Source: Pigoraptor vietnamica (lineage: Eukaryota > Opisthokonta > Filasterea). From it: DNA of 18,437 bases. A model generated the notes under the pieces. The model did not search any database. It had not been told where the DNA came from and worked only from the letters and a program-made list of their open reading frames with translations. Position 1 is the first letter of the stretch, and every line of letters begins with the position of its first letter. The DNA is taken from contig CALSCQ010002561.1 in the NCBI GenBank assembly GCA_943704525.1, positions 25,001-43,437 of the forward strand, in the 5' to 3' direction. Made by a program: the position numbers and the translations under genes. Positions 8,996 through 18,437 of the stretch are shown in pieces.

Positions 8996-11900
8996 TTAGT
9001 TCCAGTTCTCGCCGAGCGTCTTCCAAAAGACGCTGTAGCCCTCGCCGCCGTGCATCTGCACTAGACTCAGCCCCTTGTCGGTGAGTGGCGGGTGCGCCAC
9101 GACGACCGGCGACGCGATCGCGTGTCCGCTCACGACGGCCTTCGCAAACGAGTCGACAAGGAACACGACAATCTCCTTCGGTCCGGGCGCGGCGAGTCGG
9201 TGGTCCAGCTTTCCGGTGAGATTGACCGCACGTCGAATCTTCGCGTACGTGTCGATGAACTGCTCCGGCGTAATCGACGAGCCAGAGCGCTCGATGAGAC
9301 CGGAAAAGCTCCGAAGGTGCGCCAAAATCGCCTCGAGTTCGTTGCGGTCCTTCTCTATCCGCTCTCGCTTTTTGCGCCTCTCCTCGTCTGTGCCCAGCGA
9401 CGGCGACGGCCGCCCCGACTCGCCGGGGCTGCTCAGGTCCGCCGTGCCAATCGACGACTGCGAAATGGTGCGCTCGGCCATGCCCACTCGCGACGCGACT
9501 GTTGAGAGAGGCCTCGCCGGCAGGGCCGTGACAGGTGCGCTGGGCGTCGTTGTCGTGCTTGCCGAGGAACGCACCGACGTAGCCTCCTCGTAGAACGGTT
9601 CCGCAGCCGACGATGACGAGCGCACGGCTGCAAGGCCGAGATTTGTGCCTCGCCGCACGAAACCGGCCGCGGCGGGGCGGCCCAAAATTTCGGAGTTTTC
9701 GTACGCGGCGGGTTCGCTGTCCTCCGACACGGGCGGCGGGGCGGCGAGCGGCGCGGACGAGATGCTCATGTTGCGCGGAGGCAGTGACGGGGGCGCGGAA
9801 GCGACCGATACCGTTTGCCTCCTCACGTTGGCCTTTGATGCGGGCGGGTCGAGCGAGCGCGTCATGGGTTTGGGCTGCATCGAGGAGGGATCGACACAGA
9901 ACTCGGCGGCTGGTATGAGGGGCTTTGGGGCAACCTTTGTGTACACTGCAGAGAAACGCATATGGCACTTAGTATGGGCACGTGTGAGAGAGGGAGGGGA
10001 ATTGAGAAGCGGAGGTGATACGGAAGAGCGTGCGTGTCGCCTACCTCGCGGCTGCTTGCATGCGATCCGCAGCATGTCGTAAAGAGGCGCGCGCTCGTCG
10101 TTGTCGCCGAATCGGATCAGCCGCTTGCACAGTGCGAGCGCAGACTCGCCATTCTGGTCGATGATCTGAAAACGGGCAAAACGGTGTTCACAAAACGATC
10201 AAGAAGCGTGGCACGCGCAGCTACATCAACGCAGGCATTGTGTAGCGAGCCGCTCACCTTTTCAATGTCAGGCGCGACTAGCAGCAGCGCAGACAGCAGC
10301 TCGCGGTGGTTGTATAGCACGGCGAGATGGAGCGGCGACTCGCGCGAGATGGGGACGCGCTGTTGTACGCGGGCGCCCTGCATGACGAGCAGCCGCACAA
10401 TGTCGAGAAAATTGCCCTTGATGGCGAGCACAAGGGCCCTGCCAGTGGGAGGGACGTGTGAATGAAAGCCGCTTGTGGGTGTGCGTATACCGGAACAGAA
10501 CGACAGGCGCGACGTTTCAACGACCCAATGTACAGACGACACAGACACGCAGAATAACCGCCACTCACGTTTCGCCCGTTTCCGTGACCACGTTGACGTC
10601 CGTCTTCGCGATGCAAAACCTCTCCACCATGTCCGTGCGACCGAGCGCAGTGGCCCTGTCGCGCGAAAGGCGTGTTAGAGAGCGGACGCGGAGAAATCGC
10701 CTACTATCACGCTGAGCGCAGAGCGAAACTCATGCCAAGTGCGCTACACTCACACGTGGATGGGACACCGGCCCTGGGCGTCCCAGTGGGTGCTCTCGGC
10801 GCGCGCCATGAGCAAAAGATTAACCATGTCCACTTGCCCAGTCGCCACCGCGAGGTGCAGCGGTGTGTTGCCGGCACGGTTCTGCAGAAAGGCCGCCGTC
10901 GTTGTAGGGTGAATTTCAGCCAATGTAAACATGCATAACGACTGTCCCTGAATTGCAGCGGCGCACGGACCCAGTGAGTGTGACTGTAAAAGGTAAGCAA
11001 CGTCCCAGTCACCCACCACTCCGTTCATCTCCGCGCGATTCTCCAGAAGGAGCTTCGCCATCATCAGCCGCACGTCGACCTTGCGCGACTCGCTCGCAAC
11101 GGCCAAGTGAAGGCACGTGTCCTGCAGCGCCGACTGTTGTGCCGCGCTCGGCGTCTCCTGGAGAAATGTGGAGAGCGGACCGTACAAGCCGCGAGAGATC
11201 GCCACGTGCACGGGCGTCCGATGCAGCGATGCCTCGAACATGGTTATGTCCGCACCCGCCGCGATAAACTTCTGTATGGTGCGCTCGACGGAAAACAGGT
11301 TTTGCGTGGGGGCATTGCCGGCCTGGATTCCTTCGTCTGCAACGATAACAGAGAATGAGCACTTGCGCCGATGAACGATAGGGCAATTAAGAGAGAGTGT
11401 GGATTGGTGCGTGGATTAGCGCGTGTGTATGTATGAGGTGCGTTCGCGGTAATTGCTCCATGTCTGGACCACGTGCCTTCGTCGTTGCAATCCTGAAGAT
11501 ACGCGTGCAGGGGCGTGAGGCCAGCGCTCGTCGCTATGTTCGGATCCGCGCCGTTGTCGAGGAACTGGAACACGAGGCGCAGGTGCATGGCCGCGCACGC
11601 GAGATAGAGGGGCGTGGCGCCGTTCTTTCGGTCGACGATATTAAGTGCAGCCGACCGATCGACGCCCGCCATGTAGTACTGAATGTCATCGAAGCCGGCC
11701 GCAGCCGCAAGGTGGAAGGCCGTGTTGCCATCGCGATCAATCGTGCTCGTGTCGGCGCCAAAGGCGAGCAGCCACTCGGCGACGTCCCGCATGGGAGCGC
11801 GCGCCCGCAGGGCGAGGTGCAGTGGTTGCTCGCTGTCGCCGTTGAGCGCGTTCGGGTCTGTGGCAGAGGAGCGTTATTCACAGCCCGATGCGATGGAAGC

Positions 11901-13574
11901 TAGGCGCAATGTGCGCACGCCACGCACGCACATGATATGCACAAACGCATGCCCGCTCATCTCCTTGATGAGGAGATTCGGTTGGTTTTCAATGCACCCA
12001 CCCGAGCCCTGCAACACGAGGAACTTTGCAATCTCTGAGAACCCCTTCGCAATCGCAATGTGCAGCGGGCTCGCGCCCGTGCCGTCCGGCGCCGAAATGT
12101 CCGCGCCGCGCGACTCGAGCAGCCGCACGGCGTCCAGCATGTTCTTCTCCACTGCAATGTGAATGGGACAGCGATACGACCCGTCCCGCATGGTGACGTC
12201 CGCGCCCGCGAGCACCAGGGCGGTGGCGACGGGCATCGAACCCGCGATAAGCGCGAGGTGGAGCGGCGTGCAACCCTGCGAGTCGACGCGGTTGAGCAGG
12301 ACGGCGGGACGCGTGTTCATGATGAGGGTCCGCGCAGCGCCGAGGTCGCCCTGGGCGCACGCAAAGTGGAGGAGGGTGCGCCCTTCCTCGTCCTCGCCAC
12401 GCACGTTCGGATCCGTCTCGCCACTCCGTAATAGATGGCTGATGACGCGACCGAGTCCCACACTCTCCACAAACGCCGACGCCACGAGCGAGCGCGTGTG
12501 CGGCGTCCGCTTCAGAATGGCCGCGGCCTCGCGTGGCATGTTCTTTTCCACCGCAATCGCGATGAGTGGCCGCGGAGGTCGGCCCGGCAGCGCGACGTTC
12601 GGATTGGCGCCCTCGTCGAGGAAGCGCTCAAGGCGCTCTGGGCCTTGCGTTTCGAGAATTGTCTGCGGCCGACACAAGCGCGAGTATGAGAACACTCACA
12701 CAGTGTCAAATTGGACATACATGCGTGCGTGCGCGCGCACACACGGGCGCATAGACACACTGCGCACGCCCGCGCACACACATGACAGTGCCGGTCAGAT
12801 AATAACTCACGTAGAGGGCGCAGGCCGTGCGGATCTGTTTCATCCACTTGCGTTTGGCGTCCGGCATGTCCACGCGCACGTGAAACTTCTCGCCCGTGCC
12901 GAGAGTGCACGAGAACGTAATGTCCTTCTTCTTGGGCTGCTTTGCGGCCTTTTCCCACTCGACCACCGACTGGAGTAAAGAGAGGCTAATCTCGCACTCA
13001 TACTGCATGAGAGACAGAGGGCGTCGGTAAGATTTGAGATTCTCTTCCGTCCAACGCCCTTTCCAAACAACGCACCTCGTACGTGTCCTTCGCCTTCTCC
13101 TTGGCGAGTTCGAACGCCTTTGTCGTCAGCGTGACCTGTCGCTTGGTCCACTTCTTATAACGCGAGCCCTTCACCGACAGCACAGCCCTCAAGTCCTTCC
13201 ACAGCTCATAGTCGCCGGGCACATCCTCGTAGCGTATGGGCAGAACCGGAGTGGCCAACGGCGTCTTCTGTGTGCGCACGTACACGGGCGGTTCGGCGCG
13301 GAACGGTACGTACGTGCGGTCCCCGCAGTTGAACATGGTGATCGCCTGCGCGACATCCTTGTTGCGACGCCCAAAGTCGACGGGAAGAGAGGGAATGGGG
13401 TCTGCGCTTGACTCACGCCGCTGCAGTCCCTATACGGCACGCACAGAAAATAGTGAATTTAATTGCCAATTTCTACAGCAAACTCCGCGAGCGCACAACA
13501 AGAATGGTAGTCCGCACCTCTCCGCGGTCCAAGTTGAGGTCATCGACCGTCTCGTAAAGAGGCTCGCTGTCCAT
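8996..13574 (-). CDS. PH domain - ankyrin repeat protein with C-terminal helical region, 11 exons
   Basis: Inferred exons (transcript order): 13574-13518, 13429-13076, 13002-12811, 12662-12002, 11857-11477, 11336-11017, 10881-10754, 10655-10569, 10438-10258, 10165-10045 and 9945-8996. They total 3432 nt, 1143 residues, with all phases consistent. The start is MDSEPLYETVDDLN. Residues about 97-200 form a PH-like domain (LWKDLRAVLSVKGSRYKKW ... KRKWMKQIRTACALY), split by an intron. From about 200 to 820 there are many ankyrin repeats (GCTPLHLALIAG, GNTAFHLAAAAG, GATPLYLACA, GNTPLHLAVATG, ESPLHLAVLYN). The last ~315 residues are Ser/Pro/Ala-rich, then a charged helix (DEERRKKRERIEKD) and a conserved-looking end I do not recognise (FWKTLGENWN). 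A membrane-associated scaffold is inferred; no ArfGAP zinc finger or enzyme domain is seen. One intron (11476-11337) appears to use a GC donor. Confidence 0.88.
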
Positions 13575-14484
13575 CCTACTCGCGGGCCTGTGGGCGAGGG
13601 CCCGTCCAGCGTGCAGCGAGCAACGGAACGGTTAATTCACAAGAGCGGCGACGCCCCCGACGCCCGCAAGGCCGTCTGACCACCGCGCCCAAGCAGTGGC
13701 TGAGACGAGCAGCGCAGACGCCGCTCAGCTTCTCGCACCGCGGCTGAGCCCTCAAAATGAGAGCGGACGGGAGGTGCTCTGAGAAACGCAGAGGTGCGCG
13801 TGCCTTTGGGGGAGTGCCACGCATTGCACGAAAATGGCAAAACGAGAAGTGGGCTGACAAATAATAAGGCCGACGTCACACTGTCGTCACATACTGTGAT
13901 GGCATTTCGGTCATGACGCTCTAATGACAACATTGTGCCCCGGATGCTGCGTGGCCCACTGCCCCGGATCGTGCTGGATCAATCAGCGTGTGCTCGGTGG
14001 GTCTCTCTCTTGCCCTCTCGTTCGCTCTCGCGCATCGTTTGCGGTTGTCTACAAGGGAAAGCGACCCTGCCGCATCGACCTCTTCCTCTTTCTCTGCAGA
14101 CCGTCGCGTGCCTGCTTGTACGAAGGTGGGATGGGACGCGATGGGCGGCTTGGATGTGGGGTGGCTCGTGTGTTGTGTGGATGCATGCATATGTGTAATT
14201 TCGGCCTAGTGGATTCTTGCGTTCTTGTAAATGGGGGCGCAAAGACCGCCATTGTTAGTGGGGAACGACCAATGAGTTGGGAGAGATGCATCTCTTGTTC
14301 ATGGCGGTACACACACAATGGCGGAGTTAGAGTTATAGCGGTTGACGGCGGGCGTGTTAGAAAGCCGTCTCGACCCGTTGTATATTTGTTGCGCTTTCCG
14401 TGTTCTCCAACACGGCAGCGCATGTCCCTATAAGTGTGCGGTTTGCATGGCATAATACTGATTTTGTGTCTTGCCGTTGCACAG
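13575..14484. promoter_or_regulatory. 0.9-kb divergent region between PH-ankyrin gene and eS7
   Basis: No supported coding gene lies here. On the ankyrin side there is a cluster of TGACG-type elements (GACGTCAC at 13872-13879, CGTCACA at 13885-13891, TCATGACGC at 13911-13919) and a 10-bp direct repeat TGCCCCGGAT (13936-13945, 13960-13969). On the eS7 side, TATAAG at 14429-14434 could be a core promoter element. Alternatively, GTGTGCGG from 14434 could be the donor of a 5'-UTR intron whose acceptor TTGCACAG ends at 14484, right before the start codon. Several pyrimidine-rich stretches (about 14000-14100) could be UTR or intron. An upstream non-coding eS7 exon is likely but not placed. Confidence 0.5.
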
Positions 14485-15435
14485 ATGCTCACGGCGCGTA
14501 AGAAGATCGTCAAGCCCCAGGGCGTTGAGCCCACGGAGCTCGAGGACAGCGTCGCTCAGGCGCTCTTCGACCTCGAGGTCAACTCTGCTGACCTCAAGGC
14601 CGAGCTTCGCGACCTGCACATCACGGGCGCCAAGGAGGTCGATGTCGGTGCCAGCAAGAAGGCCGTCATCCTCCTTGTGCCCGTTCCTCTCCTCAAGGCT
14701 TTCCACAAGATCCAGGTCGGTCTCGCAGATACTTTCGTGTTGTGTCCTCTGCATTCGTTTCGGATTATGTAGAGAGTTATGGCACAAGGGGAGGGTAGAC
14801 GGCTGGAAGCGCTGTTCCGATGTTCCTATTCGTTCGTTTTCGCGATCGTTTTGCGTGAGGCTTCTTGCTCATGCCTTTGCGTGTGTGTCTGACGCAGGTC
14901 CGTCTTGTGCGCGAGCTTGAGAAGAAGTTCAGCGGCAAGCACGTGATCATCCTCGCCCAGCGGCGCATTCTGCCCAAGCCGACCCGGAAAGACGGCGGCA
15001 AGCAGAAGCAGCCCCGCCCTCGCAGCCGCACGCTCACGACGGTGCACGAGGCCATCCTCGAGGACATGGTCTACCCGACGGAGATTGTCGGCAAGCGCCT
15101 CCGCATCAAGCTCGATGGCTCGAAGCTCATCAAGGTGTAAGTATTCCGGAATGGAGTGTCTGTGTCGCGTGTGTTCGTGTGTCGCGATTAGTTTGGTGCG
15201 GAGTGGTCAGATACGCAACTGTCCGGCAGGAGTCGTGTGGAAGCCGTTTATTGCGCTTTTCGATTTGAAACTGTACAAAGTGCATCTCTTTTAAGTGGCC
15301 ACATTGCCGTTACGCAGCCACCTTGACAAGAAGGACCAGTCGAACGTCGAGTACAAGACGGAGACGTTCGCTGCCGTCTACAAGAAGCTCACGGGCAAGG
15401 ACGTCGTGTTCGAGTTCCCCGCGCACTCGGAGTAA
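14485..15435 (+). CDS. RPS7: 40S ribosomal protein eS7
   Basis: Three exons, 14485-14715, 14898-15136 and 15318-15435, encode 195 residues; the human protein has 194. eS7 is a eukaryote-specific protein of the small ribosomal subunit, needed for pre-rRNA processing and 40S assembly. Diagnostic segments include KIVKPQG near the N-terminus, [25 protein letters not shown] joined to [63 protein letters not shown] and [15 protein letters not shown]. Introns are 182 nt (phase 0, GTCGGT donor) and 181 nt (phase 2, GTAAGT donor). The ATG follows directly on an AG preceded by a pyrimidine-rich stretch, so a 5'-UTR intron probably ends there. Codon use is strongly C-ending (AAG, CTC, GTC), as expected of a highly expressed gene. 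Confidence 0.97.
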
Positions 15436-15747
15436 GGCGACCCGCTCATTGGCGCTAAAACAAGACGTTCCGAAGATGATCCGAAAGGCCCTGTGTGTTG
15501 TTCGCGGGCGGCGGTCGGCAAGTCCCTGGTGAGGGAATTGCGCGCCCGTGGACACGTCCATTTTGACCAAAAACAATAGATATTGAAAAGAACCCTTTGT
15601 GTGTTCTGCTGCTACTCTGGCGGGAGATGTACTGGGGATGATGGATTGTGACGGTGGCGAGGGCGTGGGTGGGGGATTGCATGCATTAGTGATGCTACTC
15701 CGTGCATCTGCTTTTGACTTGTTTAATTTTTCACGACGGCGGCGGTG
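15436..15747. other. convergent 3' intergenic region, eS7 / WDR44
   Basis: This 312-bp stretch lies between two stop codons on opposite strands and must hold both 3' UTRs. Apart from a possible ATTAAA poly(A) signal for the minus-strand gene, I see no feature. No AATAAA lies after the eS7 stop. Small open frames here have no support. Confidence 0.6.
15722..15727 (-). terminator. possible poly(A) signal ATTAAA for WDR44
   Basis: TTTAAT on the plus strand reads ATTAAA on the minus strand, about 20 nt after the WDR44 stop codon, within an A/T-rich patch in otherwise GC-rich DNA. ATTAAA is the commonest variant of the animal poly(A) signal. Its use in this organism is unknown. Confidence 0.3.
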
Positions 15748-18437
15748 TCATGCCTCGGGCGGATCCTTGGCCTTGTTGATGAACACCTTGACCGAACCGT
15801 GAAAGTCTGCAATCACAATCACCTCGCCCTCGGCGTCGTCCTCGAGGCCCTTGATGGCCAGCGTCGAATACGGGGCGAACACGGCGGCCGTCACGCTTGC
15901 CTCACCCACTGCGCCCGGTGGCATCTCAGTCGGCGAATAGCAACCAACCGACACTTAAGCACCGACCTAAGTACAAAAGTACGCAACAAATGCAACACAC
16001 AAACGCACCGCTGAAACACTCATACGCGTCGTTCCTGTCGCGGCGGATCCCCGTGAAGCGCTCTGTCATGGGCCCGTGGCGCTTTTGCATCATTGGATCA
16101 AAGTACGTGTCCCACAGATACACGCAGTGGTCCTCGGAGCCCGAAATGATGTACTTGCCGTTGTTGCTGCGCGGCGCATCGGTGAGCCATCATTTACATA
16201 CGAGCACACGCACCGTCAAGTGAGGAAGTCGGACATCGGAAAACGCACCTGAACCCGGCCTTGATTTGGCTCTTCGTGTTGGCGAGCCCGCGATATTTGC
16301 ACGAAAGAGAGTGGTCCTTGAGGTCGTAGAGGCGGATGCGACTGTCGTTCGACGTCACTAGAATCTTGTTCTGCATTAGCGAAACGCAAGTCGTAAATAA
16401 TTTCGAAAAAGTAAAAGACGTGAGAGGCGGGTGGAGAGGCAATCCATGCAGTTAGTCCACACGTCGATAGGCGCATCCGCGTGTCCTCACCTCCCCGGGC
16501 ATGGGCTCAATGCCGCTGATCTTGCGGCCCTTTGCGTTCTTGCCGCGAGTCGACCGCACTTCAATCTGAGTGTGATACTTGAGTCGCTCCGTGTCGAAGA
16601 ACACGCACCGCCCGTCGTACGTCCCAACGACGGCCATCTTTCCGTTCTGGCAAAAGTTCGCCGCCGTGATAAGGTTCGCGCCCGGACCCACAATCTCGTT
16701 CCACAGAGCGACCTACAAGGAACACGCGAGACGCAATTACGACAAAGGACATACGGCACGGCCTTACACTGTCACGATAGCATCATCCCGGCAATCGACA
16801 AACGCCCGAGCGCAGACGAACCTTCTTCTCGGGTATGTTCCACAACCGCAGCTTCGAGTCAAGAGAGCCGCTCAGAAAGTATCGGTCGTCGCGTGGGTGA
16901 AAGGCGATCGCCGTTACAAAGTCCGAGTGCTGGAAACAGCAGAGGCACTCCTGCCGCGCCACGTGCCACAGGCGCACGGTCTTGTCCATCGACGACGAGA
17001 GCAGAAAGTAGTTCTTCGACCAAGAGAGGTCGAGCACGTCGGCAGTGTGGCCCGCGTACAGGCGGTACGGTTGCGGCTCAAACACGGCGAACTCAGGCTG
17101 CTGCACGTTCGAAGGGGCGCGCGACATTCGCCGCGAAATCTGCTCTGTCTCCTCTCCTGCAATTGTCGAAGTGTCAAATGCGCAGCCTCGTTACAATAGT
17201 CCCTACGGACCCTGCACTCACCGTCACTGGCAAACTTCGTCCGTAGCTCCTCAAAGAAAGGCTTCGCGGACTGGGCCACCCACACGCGCACAACAGAGTC
17301 CTGGCCTGCCGTCGCGAGTAGGCGACCGCAGCAGCTGAACTTCATCGCCCACACGGCGCCAACATGGACGCCCGTTAGGTCCTGGGCCGGCCTGACGTGG
17401 CCAAACTCAACTTGCGACTTGTTGTTGGAAGACGTCTGCGCATTAATTCGATGCGTAGTGTCAACAGTCTGTACATGTTGCATCAAAACGAGTCACACGA
17501 ACCTTCAAATAGCCCTCCTCGGCGTGTACGTCTTGGTGGTGATCGTCCACGAGGTCCTGCGATGAAGCAAGAGAAAAGTGAGTAACGACACAGTCGAGCA
17601 GAGCGAGGCACGCCGATGTTATCAGGACCTTCACTTTGTCGATGGCCTTGTTGAAGAATTTTATGCCCTTCTTGAGACTGCGCTCGCCATGGACCGCATG
17701 ATCAGTCGCAATTAAGACAAGAAAGAAGACAAGTGCAGCGAAAACGACGCAACAAAGAAGAGAAACGCCATGCGCAACACAACGGAAAAAATAGAACACA
17801 TTCAGTGTTATGCTCTACAATTTTGCGTCAGCACTCAAGCATCTATCGCCCAACAACGCACCCCTTCATGCCGGACCCGTCCGTCTTGCGGTCTTGGGCA
17901 CCCTGCACGTCGTGCTTTGATCCGTGCGAAGCGTCCTCGTCCTCATCACCGGTCGCGTCGTCGTCACCGTCAATGTCGACGGTACGGCGGAAGATGCACA
18001 ACGCGAGCGGGTCGATCCCTGAAGACGACACGCAAAGACAATCAATGGTCTACATAGGCTCGGCGACGTGGTGTGCGACATGCGCACGCAGCCACCAAAC
18101 GTACCTTTGGGAAGCCGTTTCTCGGCCTCGCTGAGCGGGATGTACTCGCCTGTAGAACAATTGTGACGGTTGAGCAGACTGGCATTCGAGTTGTCAGCGC
18201 CAACAAGGGTTTCAAAGTCCGGAGTCGGGAGAGCCGCACAGGACCGTGTGTGTACAGGCGACCTTCCCCTCGATGGTCATCCCGGCAATGTCCTACGCAC
18301 ACCAGAACACTGCTCACCGGTGTCCAGGTTCTTGATCATGACTTGGCTGAGAATTTCCTCGTCGGTGAGTGGCGTGTCTGTGCACAAAGCAGGCGCGTTA
18401 GACACGACTCCACCAGTACTCTGTTCCCCCAGATCGG
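15748..18437 (-). CDS. WDR44: WDR44 (rabphilin-11-like) WD40 protein, 5' end cut by window
   Basis: Inferred exons (transcript order): >18437-18318, 18149-18105, 18018-17862, 17677-17629, 17556-17503, 17435-17222, 17156-16822, 16712-16491, 16370-16249, 16166-16009 and 15908-15748. They give about 545 residues of the C-terminal part. The match to WDR44 is close throughout: [176 protein letters not shown] and [11 protein letters not shown]44 is a Rab11 effector in recycling-endosome and export traffic. The WD40 repeats form a beta-propeller. The N-terminal Rab-binding and FFAT-type regions known in animals would lie outside the window. One donor (GTCCTG at 17628) is non-consensus. The last 36 nt before 18378 could be a tiny intron, but they are open and in frame. 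Confidence 0.93.

Noticed and set aside
13402-13416. 15-nt GTGAGT...GCAG segment as an ultrashort intron in PH-ankyrin exon 2
   Set aside because: It is a multiple of three with no stop, the frame is continuous through it, and all clear introns here are 65 nt or more. A longer intron from the same donor to the acceptor near 13348 breaks the frame.
13924-14433. Cysteine-rich small protein (MTTLCPGCCVAHCPGSC)
   Set aside because: The early cysteines come from a 10-bp direct repeat, the rest of the frame has no family resemblance, and it lies in the divergent promoter region with no splice or homology support.
15897-15954. [10 protein letters not shown] as part of the last WDR44 exon or as a start
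   Set aside because: Frame and length agree with WDR44 only if the acceptor is the later GGGCGCAG at 15909, giving 19 residues between RND and FAP-type motifs, as I recall for the human protein.

Overview
This window comes from a nuclear genome of a GC-rich, intron-dense, gene-dense eukaryote. It is not bacterial. I can place 7 protein-coding genes with 34 inferred spliceosomal introns. Most introns are 65-265 nt and GT-AG, typically with GTGCGT-, GTGAGT- or GTGGGT-like donors. The content suggests a free-living protist with a dynein/dynactin system: a dynactin Arp1, a WDR44-type Rab effector, a plant-ANP/MEKK-like MAP3K, a fungal-style Zn2Cys6/PAS regulator, an SH3-Sel1-Tudor adaptor, a PH-ankyrin protein and ribosomal protein eS7. 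An amoebozoan is my best guess, but the sequence alone does not prove it. Exon boundaries were set by reading-frame continuity, splice consensus and remembered family conservation. No alignment was run.

Layout: a MAP3K-like kinase on the minus strand, cut by the left edge (1-1187); a 1.2-kb divergent intergenic region with repeated motifs and an inverted repeat; Arp1/centractin (+, 2374-4100); the SH3/Sel1/Tudor-like adaptor (-, 4185-6177); a 0.56-kb divergent promoter with CRE-like palindromes; a Zn2Cys6 + AT-hook + PAS transcription factor (+, 6737-8816); a PH-ankyrin protein with 11 exons (-, 8996-13574); a 0.9-kb divergent region; eS7/RPS7 (+, 14485-15435); and a WDR44 orthologue, cut by the right edge (-, 15748-18437). 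Strands alternate strictly (-,+,-,+,-,+,-), so every gap is either divergent (559-1186 bp) or convergent (84-312 bp).

The genes are not an operon or an obvious pathway. Arp1 (dynein cargo transport) and WDR44 (Rab11-linked membrane traffic) both concern intracellular transport. The kinase, the SH3 adaptor, the PH-ankyrin protein and the PAS regulator are signalling or regulatory genes. Dinucleotide microsatellites sit inside introns and non-coding DNA, including a tract of about 72 TC units in Arp1 intron 2.

The points most worth a second look are: a MAP3K with HLD in place of HRD in the catalytic loop; an unusual SH3/Sel1/PPxY/Tudor-like architecture; a probable GC-AG intron flanked by near-direct repeats; two introns that are stop-free multiples of three; and a GT microsatellite that overlaps a splice donor. 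I found no mobile element, CRISPR array, tRNA or rRNA.
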